DNA of 37,238 nucleotides from Planctomycetota bacterium (lineage in GTDB: Bacteria > Planctomycetota > Phycisphaerae > SM23-33), in assembly GCA_016235825.1 (NCBI GenBank), contig JACRIL010000245.1:1-37238 (forward strand), read 5' to 3'. The position numbers were made by a program, and so were the translations under genes. The notes below the pieces were generated by a model. That model was not told the origin of the DNA and made no database searches. It saw nothing but the letters and a program-made list of their open reading frames with translations. This document shows positions 29,707 through 37,238 of this stretch, one piece after another (position 1 is the first letter of the stretch; every line of letters begins with the position of its first letter).

Positions 29707-30681
29707 TTGTTTCGAGTACTGCTTGATCGGTCCAGCGATGCAATTGAAGTTCTTGATCCTAAGACCGGCCGGTTTATCGATGTCAATGAGAGGGCTTGCC
29801 TGGATCTTGGTTACAGTCGTGAGGAATTTTTGGCTCTGCACGCGTACGATATTGATCCCATGGTCAGCCAGACCACGTTCGCAAAGGGCGCGGAGGAGCT
29901 TCGGAAATCAGGCTCAATGATGTGGAACGGCATCCACCGTCGGAGGGATGGTTCGACATTCCCTGTAGAGGCCAACATAAAATATGTCAGGCTTGATCGA
30001 GACTACATCGTTGCTGTGGTCCGTGACATCACCGAGCGCAAGGCCGCCGAAGAGAAGATTCAGGCGTCCCTGAAAGAAAAAGAGACGCTTCTGCGCGAGA
30101 TTCACCACCGGGTGAAGAATAATCTGCAGGTAATATCCAGCCTCATCGGGCTTCAGTCTCATGATATCCGCGACGCCACGGCTATCGAGGCCCTCAAGAA
30201 GCTGCAGAACAGGATAAAATCTATGGCGATCATTCATGAAAAACTTTATATGTCTGATAATTTATCGCGAATTGATTTTGCGGATTATGTCGCGACTATT
30301 TCATCGAATCTTTTTCATATCTTCGGCGTGGATCAGCGGGAGATCAAACTTTTCATCCATATCGACAATCTCGATCTCGACCTCGACAGTGCAATGCCCT
30401 GTGGGCTCATCATCAATGAATTGCTGAGCAATGCGCTAAAACACGCGTTCCCGGCAAGCAGGCCGGGCGAGATACGTGTCGCCATGAACCGCGAAAAGGA
30501 CGGCAGCTTGGTCCTTTCCATTAGCGACAATGGCAGAGGAATCCCAGCCGACATCAATACATCCAAAACTACGACCCTGGGGTTGCGGCTGATAAATATA
30601 CTGACCTACCAGTTGGGCGGGCAATTGGAAATCAAGCGGGAAAACGGAACGGAATTCATCCTCCGCTTCAGGGAGGGCTGA
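29707..30681 (+). CDS. PAS / HisKA_2 histidine kinase, C-terminal part of the amber-split gene
   Basis: 324 residues from a TTG preceded by GGAGGA (29691-29696), a plausible restart 45 bases after the TAG. PAS domain about 1-112 (D-R-S-S-D-A-I-E-V-L-D-P-K-T-G-R ... V-V-R-D-I-T-E-R-K). The kinase is of HisKA_2/HWE type: L-L-R-E-I-H-H-R-V-K-N-N-L-Q (His133/His134), then an ATPase domain with I-I-N-E-L-L-S-N-A-L-K-H-A-F, S-D-N-G-R-G-I-P and L-G-L-R-L-I-N. HisKA_2 kinases usually phosphorylate separate receivers. Only 3 bases separate it from the REC-HD-GYP gene, so that is the likely partner. Confidence 0.88.
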   Translation: MFRVLLDRSSDAIEVLDPKTGRFIDVNERACLDLGYSREEFLALHAYDIDPMVSQTTFAKGAEELRKSGSMMWNGIHRRRDGSTFPVEANIKYVRLDRDYIVAVVRDITERKAAEEKIQASLKEKETLLREIHHRVKNNLQVISSLIGLQSHDIRDATAIEALKKLQNRIKSMAIIHEKLYMSDNLSRIDFADYVATISSNLFHIFGVDQREIKLFIHIDNLDLDLDSAMPCGLIINELLSNALKHAFPASRPGEIRVAMNREKDGSLVLSISDNGRGIPADINTSKTTTLGLRLINILTYQLGGQLEIKRENGTEFILRFREG

Positions 30682-30684
30682 GAT

Positions 30685-31743
30685 ATGGCAGCCGGGGACA
30701 AGATATTCATAGTCGAGGACGAGCTTATCACGGCGGAGAATATCAGGGCCAGCCTCGTCAAAAGCGGATACACGGTTACCGGGATAGCAAGCTCCGGGGA
30801 GGCCGCCCTGTCTGCGATCAAACGGGACGTTCCGAACCTTGTGCTGCTCGATATCAAGCTCAAAGGAAGCATGGACGGGATTGAAACGGCAAAGCATATC
30901 GCCGGGCGGCATGATATACCGGTGATATATCTTACCGCGTTCACGGACGCCGCTTTGGTGGAGCGCGCGAAACTCACGGCCTCATATGGGTACATGGTAA
31001 AGCCCTTTGAGGACAGGGAACTCGCCTCGAACATCGAAATCGCCATAGGCAGGCACCGGTTGGAAAAGAAGGTGCGGGAAAGCGAGGCACGATACCGCGA
31101 GATCAGCGTGAAACTGGGCGACACCCTGTCCGGCACACTTGTCGCCATGGGCGCGGTGGTGGAGTTGAGGGACCACTACACGGCCGGACATCAGCGCCGC
31201 GTTTCGTCGCTGGCCAGCGCCATCGCGGTGGAAATGCGCCTGCCTGCGGACCAGGTGGAAGGCATACGCCTTGCGGCAAGCATACACGATATCGGCAAGA
31301 TCGGCGTTCCTTTTGAGATCCTGTCCAAGCCGGCAAAGCTCAGCCCGATAGAGATGCAATATGTCATGCTCCATTCGCAGGCGGGGTATGAAATATTGAA
31401 GAACATCGAGTTCCCCTGGCCCATCGCGGAGATCGTCTATCAGCACCATGAACGCCTGGACGGCTCCGGATACCCTCGCGGACTTGCCGGCGGCGATATC
31501 GTTCTGGGGGCGAGGATCCTTATGGTCGCGGACGTAATGGAGGCGATAGCTTCGCACCGTCTCTATCGGCCGGCGCTCGGCGTGGATGCGGCCGTCAAAG
31601 AATTGAACGATTATCGCGGAGTAAAGTACGACGCGGATGCGGTTGATGCCGGCGTCAGTCTTTTTAATACGAAAGAGTTTTATTTTGAAGAAGAACCGGG
31701 CAGCCCGGGGTTTAGTGCGGCAGCCAATAAAATGAAACAATAG
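30685..31743 (+). CDS. Response regulator with HD-GYP cyclic-di-GMP phosphodiesterase
   Basis: 352 residues. Receiver 5-125: I-V-E-D-E at the start, Asp56 (L-L-D-I-K-L) and Lys106 (M-V-K-P-F-E-D). HD-GYP domain about 145-330 with all key parts: H-D-I-G-K-I-G-V-P (201-209), H-H-E-R-L-D-G-S-G-Y-P-R-G-L (GYP at 262-264) and a downstream metal site around V-A-D-V-M-E-A. It should degrade cyclic-di-GMP to GMP/pGpG, making it the only clearly enzymatic output in the island. It is 3 bases from the HisKA_2 kinase and 11 bases from the next sensor, arguing for one transcript. Confidence 0.93.
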   Translation: MAAGDKIFIVEDELITAENIRASLVKSGYTVTGIASSGEAALSAIKRDVPNLVLLDIKLKGSMDGIETAKHIAGRHDIPVIYLTAFTDAALVERAKLTASYGYMVKPFEDRELASNIEIAIGRHRLEKKVRESEARYREISVKLGDTLSGTLVAMGAVVELRDHYTAGHQRRVSSLASAIAVEMRLPADQVEGIRLAASIHDIGKIGVPFEILSKPAKLSPIEMQYVMLHSQAGYEILKNIEFPWPIAEIVYQHHERLDGSGYPRGLAGGDIVLGARILMVADVMEAIASHRLYRPALGVDAAVKELNDYRGVKYDADAVDAGVSLFNTKEFYFEEEPGSPGFSAAANKMKQ

Positions 31744-31754
31744 GACATTCGGAC

Positions 31755-33368
31755 ATGGAGCATCCCAAAATTCTTATAGTCGAAGATGAGTTTCTGACTG
31801 TTGAAATGATACGCCAGTGCTTGTCGAACAGGGGATTTGACGTTGTGGCGGCTGTCAACAATGGAGATGACGCGCTCCGCGCGATCGAGGCTCATGTTCC
31901 CGATCTCATTCTGATGGACATACATATTAATGGCGATATCGATGGTATAAAACTGACCGGCATCATCAATAGAATATTCAATATACCCATCGTCTACCTT
32001 ACCGCCTTCGCGGATGAGCAGATCCACGCCCGGATAAAGCAGACGGCAGCCTATGGGTATATCGTAAAGCCCTTTGAGGAATTGGAACTCTTTTTCTGCA
32101 TCGAGATAGCCCTCTATAAGCACAAAATAGACACAGAGCTTAAGGAGAGCGAGGAGAAGTTTCGAAGCCTCTTCGAGAATTCCCGCGACGCCATGATGAC
32201 TCTGGCGCCGCCTTCCTGGGCGTTCACTTCCGCGAATCCGGCGACGGTGGCCATGTTCGGGGCGAAGAACGTGGATGAGATTGCGGCCTGCGAACCATGG
32301 AAATTGTCTCCCGAGTATCAGCCGGACGGGCGCGCCTCGGGCGAGAAGGCCAAAGAGATGATTGAAAAAGCCATGCGCGATGGATCCCATTACTTCGAGT
32401 GGACGCACAGGCGGATCGATGGCGGGGAGTTCCCGGTCACCGTGCTCCTGACTCGCATGGAACTTGCGGGCAAGCCGTTCCTCCAAGCGACGGTTCGCGA
32501 CATAACCGAGCAGAAACTGGCGGAGGATCACGGCAAGCACCTGGAGATCGAATTGCGTCATGCGCAAAAAATGGAATCAATCGGCCAACTGGCTTCGGGG
32601 ATAGCCCACGAGATAAACACGCCGATGCAATATGTCGGGGATAACACGAGATTCCTTCAAAAGTCATTCGACGATCTCAATAAGCTTTTGGCCGCCTACG
32701 CAACGGCAGTTGGCGAGGTGCGCAAGGAGTGCAATCCGAAATTGGTTGCGGAACTCAACCAGGTCGTAAAAAAGGTGGATGTCGGATTCCTCAGCCAGGA
32801 GATTCCCGCGGCCATCCAGCAGTCGCTGGAAGGGATCGAAAGGGTGACCAGGATCGTTCGGGCGATGCGGGACATGGCACACCCCGAAACGGCTGAAAAA
32901 ACGCTCACGGACATCAACCGGATAATAGAAAGCACCGCCATTATCAGCCGCTACGAATGGAAGTATGTCGCGGACATGGACATGCAACTCGATCACAGCC
33001 TGCCGCCGGTTCCCTGCCTGCCGGGCGATTTCAGCCAGGTCATCCTGAACCTGATCGTGAACGCCGCCCACGCGATCGGCGACGTCGTCGGCGACGGATC
33101 GAAGGGGAAAGGGACAATCACCATAAAAACGGAACTCAAAGGGGAGATTTTGGAGATTGCAGTCAAGGATACGGGAACGGGAATATCCGAAGAGAATCGT
33201 CAGCGGATATTTGAGCCGTTCTTCACCACAAAGCCGGTCGGCAAGGGAACAGGGCAGGGATTGGCGATATGCCGAAACGTCATCGTGAAAAAACTTGGCG
33301 GAACAATGAATTTTGAAACGGAGACCGGCAAAGGCACGTCGTTTATAATCAGGCTTCCCCTGGCGTGA
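31755..33368 (+). CDS. Receiver-PAS-HisKA hybrid histidine kinase
   Basis: 537 residues, soluble. Receiver 5-122: I-V-E-D-E, Asp55 (I-L-M-D-I-H) and Lys105 (I-V-K-P-F-E-E), clearly related to the receiver of the preceding gene (shared P-V/I-x-Y-L-T-A-F and A-Y/S-Y-G-Y). PAS about 132-252, ending V-R-D-I-T-E-Q-K. The HisKA helix contains I-G-Q-L-A-S-G-I-A-H-E-I-N-T-P with His285, and a long insert before N-L-I-V-N-A-A-H-A-I. The ATPase has V-K-D-T-G-T-G-I, F-E-P-F-F-T-T-K and G-T-G-Q-G-L-A-I. AGGA lies about 10 bases before the ATG. Confidence 0.92.
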   Translation: MEHPKILIVEDEFLTVEMIRQCLSNRGFDVVAAVNNGDDALRAIEAHVPDLILMDIHINGDIDGIKLTGIINRIFNIPIVYLTAFADEQIHARIKQTAAYGYIVKPFEELELFFCIEIALYKHKIDTELKESEEKFRSLFENSRDAMMTLAPPSWAFTSANPATVAMFGAKNVDEIAACEPWKLSPEYQPDGRASGEKAKEMIEKAMRDGSHYFEWTHRRIDGGEFPVTVLLTRMELAGKPFLQATVRDITEQKLAEDHGKHLEIELRHAQKMESIGQLASGIAHEINTPMQYVGDNTRFLQKSFDDLNKLLAAYATAVGEVRKECNPKLVAELNQVVKKVDVGFLSQEIPAAIQQSLEGIERVTRIVRAMRDMAHPETAEKTLTDINRIIESTAIISRYEWKYVADMDMQLDHSLPPVPCLPGDFSQVILNLIVNAAHAIGDVVGDGSKGKGTITIKTELKGEILEIAVKDTGTGISEENRQRIFEPFFTTKPVGKGTGQGLAICRNVIVKKLGGTMNFETETGKGTSFIIRLPLA

Positions 33369-33436
33369 CTGCTCACAGTCCTCAACAGAAATGCAGGAAA
33401 AGCGGACAAAAAAACCCATTGGAAAAGGTGGACGAT

Positions 33437-34597
33437 ATGAGCGAAAAGATACTGTATGTGGATGACGATCCGAACATACTGGCGGCCCAGCGGCGGATGC
33501 ACGGCGGCCGGTTCGCCCTGGAGACCGCCGATTCGGGCCAGGCCGGCTGCGAACTGGTGGCCTCAAAAGGCCCTTACGCCGTCGTGATAAGCGACATGCG
33601 CATGCCCGGGATGGACGGAGTGCAGTTTCTCGCCAGGGTCAAGGTCGCCTCGCCGGACACCGTGCGAATCATGCTCACCGGCAGCCCCGGCCTGGACACA
33701 GCCATCCAGGCGGTCAACAAGGGGCAGATATTCCGTTTTCTGACCAAGCCATGCCCGCCCGAGATATTCGCCGGGGCGATCGAGGCGGGGCTTCGCCAGT
33801 ATGCCCTGATAACCGCCGAACGGGAACTGCTGGAGAAAACGCTCAACGGGAGCATCAAGGTGCTGATGGAAGTCCTGTCGCTGGTAAATCCGCTGGCCTT
33901 TGGCCGGGCCTGCCGCCTGCGGCGTTACGCCCAGCACATCATCCGGCAACTGGGCCTGTCCGACGGATGGCGGTATGAAATCGCCGCCACGCTTTCGCAA
34001 ATCGGGTGCGTAGTTCTTTCGTCGGATATTCTGAGAAAGGTGTATACCGGCCAGGAACTGGATGACAAAGAGTTGCAGGCTTATGCCTCTCATCCGAAAA
34101 TCGCGGGGCAATTGCTCTCGAAAATACCGCGAATGGAGGATGTCGCCGGCATAATAGCAGCCCAGCCAGTCCAGGGCCACCAGGAGCAGGCCGATCTGGA
34201 GACAAAGGCGTCCGCTTCAGACGCTGTGGCCTTCGGAAGCGAACTGGTCTGGCTTGTTACCGAACTGGACCGGCTGGTCAGCGGCGGAATGCAGGTTCGA
34301 CAGGCCGTTTCTTACATGCTTGAAAGGCCGGCCGTGTATTGGTCAAAACTCGTGGCGGCGCTGCAAAACATCGACACCCACAAGTCGATGGCCTCGACGC
34401 TGGTGAAAGTCTCCGGACTGCGCGAGGCGATGATTCTTGACCAGGACGTTTACGCCAAGAACGGCAACCTGATCGTTACCAGGGGGCACGAGGTTACTTA
34501 TGCCGTCATGGAGCACCTTATGCAATGGTCCAGTGGAGTGGGCATAAAGGAACCCATCCAGGTGCTGATGCCTGGAAACGACAATCCTCTGATGTAG
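33437..34597 (+). CDS. Response regulator with degenerate HD-type output domain
   Basis: 386 residues. Receiver 3-120 with Y-V-D-D-D-P, Asp53 (V-I-S-D-M-R-M-P-G-M-D-G) and Lys104 (L-T-K-P); strikingly like the receiver of the first gene of the island. The second half follows HD-GYP topology (F-G-R-A-C-R-L-R-R-Y-A, A-A-T-L-S-Q-I-G-C, S-H-P-K-I-A-G-Q-L-L), but the catalytic His-Asp is replaced by Ser187-Gln188 and no GYP motif exists. Metal catalysis is therefore unlikely; it may bind a ligand or a partner protein. The ATG at 33437 (MSEKILYVDDD) follows AAGGTGG; upstream codons are not receiver-like. It is 68 bases after the previous kinase. Confidence 0.87.
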   Translation: MSEKILYVDDDPNILAAQRRMHGGRFALETADSGQAGCELVASKGPYAVVISDMRMPGMDGVQFLARVKVASPDTVRIMLTGSPGLDTAIQAVNKGQIFRFLTKPCPPEIFAGAIEAGLRQYALITAERELLEKTLNGSIKVLMEVLSLVNPLAFGRACRLRRYAQHIIRQLGLSDGWRYEIAATLSQIGCVVLSSDILRKVYTGQELDDKELQAYASHPKIAGQLLSKIPRMEDVAGIIAAQPVQGHQEQADLETKASASDAVAFGSELVWLVTELDRLVSGGMQVRQAVSYMLERPAVYWSKLVAALQNIDTHKSMASTLVKVSGLREAMILDQDVYAKNGNLIVTRGHEVTYAVMEHLMQWSSGVGIKEPIQVLMPGNDNPLM

Positions 34598-34631
34598 TGA
34601 TCCGCAAACGGGAATCGCCGGATATATGCGC

Positions 34632-37025
34632 CTACTTCGCCGTCGAGGCGAGAATAACGATGTTCCGCATGATTTCAAAGGCCGAATCGGGCTCATAGCC
34701 GTCCAGGCCGAGAATAGAATAGCCCACCAGTCCGCCCGAAAGGTCTTCGCGGCTGAGGATCACAAACGGCCTGTCGCCTCTCATCACGCCCATAAGACGG
34801 GGCTCTTTGGCCGCCCCGATCCTCTTTGCCGTCGCCCGCCTGTACCTGACCTTCTCGACGGTCATATCCTTTATCTGGTAGAGCGGGCAGTCCGCCGGTA
34901 TCTGCACTATCTTGTCCTTGCCCCACAGTTCGCCGGCCAGTTCCTGGGCCGATTCAAAGAATCCGCCCGAACCGCCGGCCGACTCAAGCAGAATAGTTCC
35001 GCCGGAATCGGCGTATTTCTTCAGCGCGTCCTTGTCGGCGGCCGGAAGCGTAAATCTGCCGGTCCCGGACATTATCGCCAGCGTCGTGCCCGGTTTGAGT
35101 TCGGCGGCCGCGATGCCGGTTTTCTCGATTTCCGGCGAGGGCTGCGAGGCGCCTGCCGGGGCAGACGCGGGCGCGGGCGTTTTTTTAACGCCGGCGAGTT
35201 CCACCCTGATCGGGTATTTTTGAGCCATATGCCGGGCGAATTTCTCCAGAGCAAGGGGCTCGGGATCGTAATTGCCCGGATATCTCAACCTGGCGACGCT
35301 GACGGTCTTCGCCGCCGATGCCGTCGGCTCGGCCGGCCAGATTTCCGTCCCGCGGTTCCTGAACTGCCTGTCGGTTACGTAAAGGATGATATTGGCCGCC
35401 GCGTCGAAATTGGGTTTGCCCGTGGCCACCTGGTACGTCTGCCATGCCAGCGGCAGGTCCCTGTCCGTGTGAATCGCCAGAGGGCGTATCCCATTGTGGA
35501 CCTCCGAAAACTGGATTCCCGCCGGCAGCTTGTACTGGACGGTGTTGATCGGATGTTCCGGGCCGCACAGAGCAAGTTCATATTTCGGGAACATCTTCCT
35601 ATAGGCATCCTGCATCCCTTTTGTGAAAGCCAGGCCGTTGCATTCGGTAATGCCCAAAATGGTCCCGCCCTGATATACGAAGGTCCGCAGCGCCGCCAGG
35701 TCGTCATCGGAAAATTTCGGGGCTTTTGAACCTGTAATGCACAGGATGGCCGAGTCGTGCCATTCATCCACGCTGGCGGTAAAAGTTATGATCTGCCAGT
35801 TGCACTCGGTCTCGAAGGCCTTTTCGCCCCATCGGACAAAATTGGCCATGGCCCTGGGGCGATTGTTCCAGTCGCCTTCGTATTGCAGCCTGTTGAGAAG
35901 CACCGGCCTCTGGCCTCGGATGAGAAACAGCAGGGCGTACGACGTGGCGATGTCCGGCGTGAGATTGTGATATTTGGAAGTCCACGAACCGTCGGCTTTC
36001 TGGTTTTCCAGCAGCCATTTGGTCCCGAACTTGTACCAGTCGAGCCTGCCGAAAAACTTGTAGCCGCTGGCCAGGCCGATCCGCTCCACTCCGTACAGAT
36101 AATAATAGAAATCCGGAATGCCGGATTTGCCGCGTATTTTTTCATCCGTGAGCGTTTTTTCAAAATTTTTATCGATCCATTCAAGGCCCCGTTTTATCGG
36201 GGCGTATTCGCCGGCCGTGTCGCACCTGATGAACTTATCGGCCATCACGGCGTCCAGACAGACAAAGAGCGTGGCGATTCCGGCGGTGGTCATGGCTGCG
36301 GTCGTTACGTCATCCTGTCCGGGGTAATACCCGTCGCTCGTCCGGTAGCACCAGCCGTTGTCGGTCCGCTGCTGGCCGAGCCAGTATTTCATCACGAGGT
36401 TCCAGTATTCCTTGGGTATCTCGATGCCGGCCTTGGCGCCGGCCCAGACCCCCAGCACGCCGTATTGCGAATTGGAGTTGTCGCCCTTTGCCTTCCAGGC
36501 CTCGTAAGACTTCTTGTTGTCGGGGGTGTAATACGAGTACGATCCGTCGGGATACATGGACTTTATCAACTGCTGCACGTCGGCTTCGAGAAATTTCAGA
36601 TACTTTTTGTCCTGTTTGAATGCGGCCAGCAGGGCCTGGCATCGCATGGCGATGGAATAATTCCTGTCAGTGTCGGAATCCTTGCCCGTGTTCTTCGTTA
36701 TGAAGTCCACCCCTTTGGCGATGTTGGCGTCTTTGACGCTCATGCCCTTTTCCAGCAGGGCGTACAGGACCATGCAGGACGGACCTATCGTATTGTCGTC
36801 GCCTCTGAAACCGGGGGTTTGCCCTGGCCGAGGCGGGGCGAAATAGGGTTCCCAGCCGCCGTCGTCCTTCTGGCGCGAAAGCAGAAACTTTACGCCCTTT
36901 TCGATGGCGCCCTGGACGGCCTGGTCGGAGAACTTGTGGGGATCGTATTTTATTTTGGGCGGCTGCTTGCCCTGGGCAAGGCACGCCGAGGCGATCAGCA
37001 ATATCAGACCGACTGTTTTTTTCAT
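34632..37025 (-). CDS. Large secreted protein with prenyltransferase-type repeats and DUF4159-like C-terminus
   Basis: 797 residues. A signal peptide (MKKTVGLILLIASACLAQG) directs export; an A-S-A-C could be a weak lipobox. Residues about 35-390 form repeating helices with Q-x-x-D-G-G/S-W motifs (Q-K-D-D-G-G-W, Q-R-T-D-N-G-W, Q-K-A-D-G-S-W), as in the alpha-alpha toroid of prenyltransferase/squalene cyclase-like proteins, but the cyclase Asp box is not seen. The rest (about 400-797) matches the DUF4159 style, with F-S-D-D-D-L-A-A-L-R-T-F-V-Y-Q-G-G-T-I and a Pro/Ala linker about 655-680. This combination is common in planctomycetes and its role is unknown. GGGAGAA precedes the ATG. Convergent with the signalling island, 34 bases away. 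Confidence 0.88.
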   Translation of the reverse strand: MKKTVGLILLIASACLAQGKQPPKIKYDPHKFSDQAVQGAIEKGVKFLLSRQKDDGGWEPYFAPPRPGQTPGFRGDDNTIGPSCMVLYALLEKGMSVKDANIAKGVDFITKNTGKDSDTDRNYSIAMRCQALLAAFKQDKKYLKFLEADVQQLIKSMYPDGSYSYYTPDNKKSYEAWKAKGDNSNSQYGVLGVWAGAKAGIEIPKEYWNLVMKYWLGQQRTDNGWCYRTSDGYYPGQDDVTTAAMTTAGIATLFVCLDAVMADKFIRCDTAGEYAPIKRGLEWIDKNFEKTLTDEKIRGKSGIPDFYYYLYGVERIGLASGYKFFGRLDWYKFGTKWLLENQKADGSWTSKYHNLTPDIATSYALLFLIRGQRPVLLNRLQYEGDWNNRPRAMANFVRWGEKAFETECNWQIITFTASVDEWHDSAILCITGSKAPKFSDDDLAALRTFVYQGGTILGITECNGLAFTKGMQDAYRKMFPKYELALCGPEHPINTVQYKLPAGIQFSEVHNGIRPLAIHTDRDLPLAWQTYQVATGKPNFDAAANIILYVTDRQFRNRGTEIWPAEPTASAAKTVSVARLRYPGNYDPEPLALEKFARHMAQKYPIRVELAGVKKTPAPASAPAGASQPSPEIEKTGIAAAELKPGTTLAIMSGTGRFTLPAADKDALKKYADSGGTILLESAGGSGGFFESAQELAGELWGKDKIVQIPADCPLYQIKDMTVEKVRYRRATAKRIGAAKEPRLMGVMRGDRPFVILSREDLSGGLVGYSILGLDGYEPDSAFEIMRNIVILASTAK

Positions 37026-37063
37026 CGCGTATTCTCCCGGACGGGAAAACAGCTTCCTGATAA

Positions 37064-37117
37064 GAGCCTATCCGGATAACTACAATGGCAGCTCATCGTA
37101 GTTATTCGGATAGGCTC
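37064..37117. repeat. 54-bp palindromic element, copy 2
   Basis: Near-perfect palindrome with arms GAGCCTATCCGGATAACTAC and its complement, differing at one or two positions, around a short centre. It is flanked by TAA on both sides, which could be a target duplication. It matches copy 1 at 2422-2475 in inverted orientation. It stands 9 bases beyond the stop of an IS5-like transposase fragment, so it may be that IS end or a MITE mobilised by it. Confidence 0.8.
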
Positions 37118-37126
37118 TAAGGCACT

Positions 37127-37238
37127 CTAACAAAACCTCTGAATCTTGCACCAGCAGATCAGAATGCAGCCGATGATGAGGAATGCTTGATGAATATCGT
37201 CCCGTTTTTCATAACGCACCCGCAGCCTGCGGCAGAAG
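37127..37238 (-). mobile_element. 3' end of an IS5-like transposase gene, running off the right edge
   Basis: The minus strand reads F-C-R-R-L-R-V-R-Y-E-K-R-D-D-I-H-Q-A-F-L, then I-I-G-C-I-L-I-C-W-C and stops at TAG (37127-37129). A basic R-x-E-K/R-R-D-D-I-x-x-A-F-L ending in a short hydrophobic C-terminus is typical of IS5-family (IS427-like) transposases. The start lies outside the window. With the possible transposase at the left edge, it suggests the window is bounded by mobile DNA on both sides. Confidence 0.75.

Noticed and set aside
35757..37079. 440-codon plus-strand open frame opposite the large secreted protein
   Set aside because: Antisense shadow; the minus-strand gene has signal peptide, ribosome site and conserved repeats.

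Overview
The window looks like chromosome of a GC-rich, Gram-negative, probably anaerobic member of the Planctomycetota (Phycisphaerae-like). This is inference from content: an LpxA-type acyltransferase, a large secreted protein with prenyltransferase-type repeats and a DUF4159-like C-terminus, MJ0042-type zinc-ribbon membrane proteins, pyruvate phosphate dikinase, SelA, many GC-rich dispersed palindromes, and very short 5' leaders. No rRNA, tRNA, CRISPR array, phage module or replication origin was recognised.

Left part (1-14.4 kb): a gene start running off the left edge (possibly a transposase), then a GalU-type nucleotidyltransferase divergent from an acylphosphatase, a D-2-hydroxyacid dehydrogenase, selA divergent from an FmdB-type zinc ribbon, and four consecutive small lipoproteins that look like paralogues with a CsgG/LpoB-like pattern. 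After 630 bp of repeats comes a minus-strand operon: a Cys-containing PadR regulator, an aquaglyceroporin, and a COG0523 (CobW/P47K) GTPase whose linker is encoded by an inserted palindromic repeat. Next are a cloverleaf-like repeat, a small membrane protein, and ppdK with an unusual Lys/Ala-rich tail.

Middle part (14.4-24.2 kb): two multi-pass membrane proteins separated by a cluster of REP-like palindromes, a CPBP-family protease, a metallo-beta-lactamase-fold remnant, a lipoprotein combining a degenerate nuclease-like fold with ankyrin repeats, and an ABC exporter. A 1.1 kb repeat-rich stretch follows, holding a uroporphyrinogen-decarboxylase-family remnant. It ends with divergent lpxA and ispA.

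Right part (24.4-34.6 kb): a dense signalling island on the plus strand. In order it encodes REC-HDOD, a frameshifted multi-PAS protein with a near-identical PAS duplication, a histidine kinase with four 21-residue repeats, a stand-alone REC, a REC/PAS/HisKA_2 kinase split by an amber codon, REC-HD-GYP, REC-PAS-HisKA, and REC with a degenerate HD output. No DNA-binding output domain is present, so the island seems to act through phosphorelay and cyclic-di-GMP rather than direct transcription control. The 797-residue secreted protein converges on it, and the window ends in a 54-bp palindrome and the 3' end of an IS5-like transposase.

The most notable non-coding signal is a family of structured repeats. 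Copies at 7.3 kb, 7.7 kb, 21.9 kb and 22.2 kb share the core GAAAGTAGCCC, occur as plus/minus pairs in two gene-free stretches, and the two plus copies show compensatory changes that keep two hairpins intact. Other repeat families are a nested palindrome inside the COG0523 gene, a cloverleaf-like element (10.5 kb, relative at 2.5 kb), a 54-bp palindrome (2.4 and 37.1 kb), and a 98-bp inverted repeat (4.6 kb, relative at 2.5 kb).
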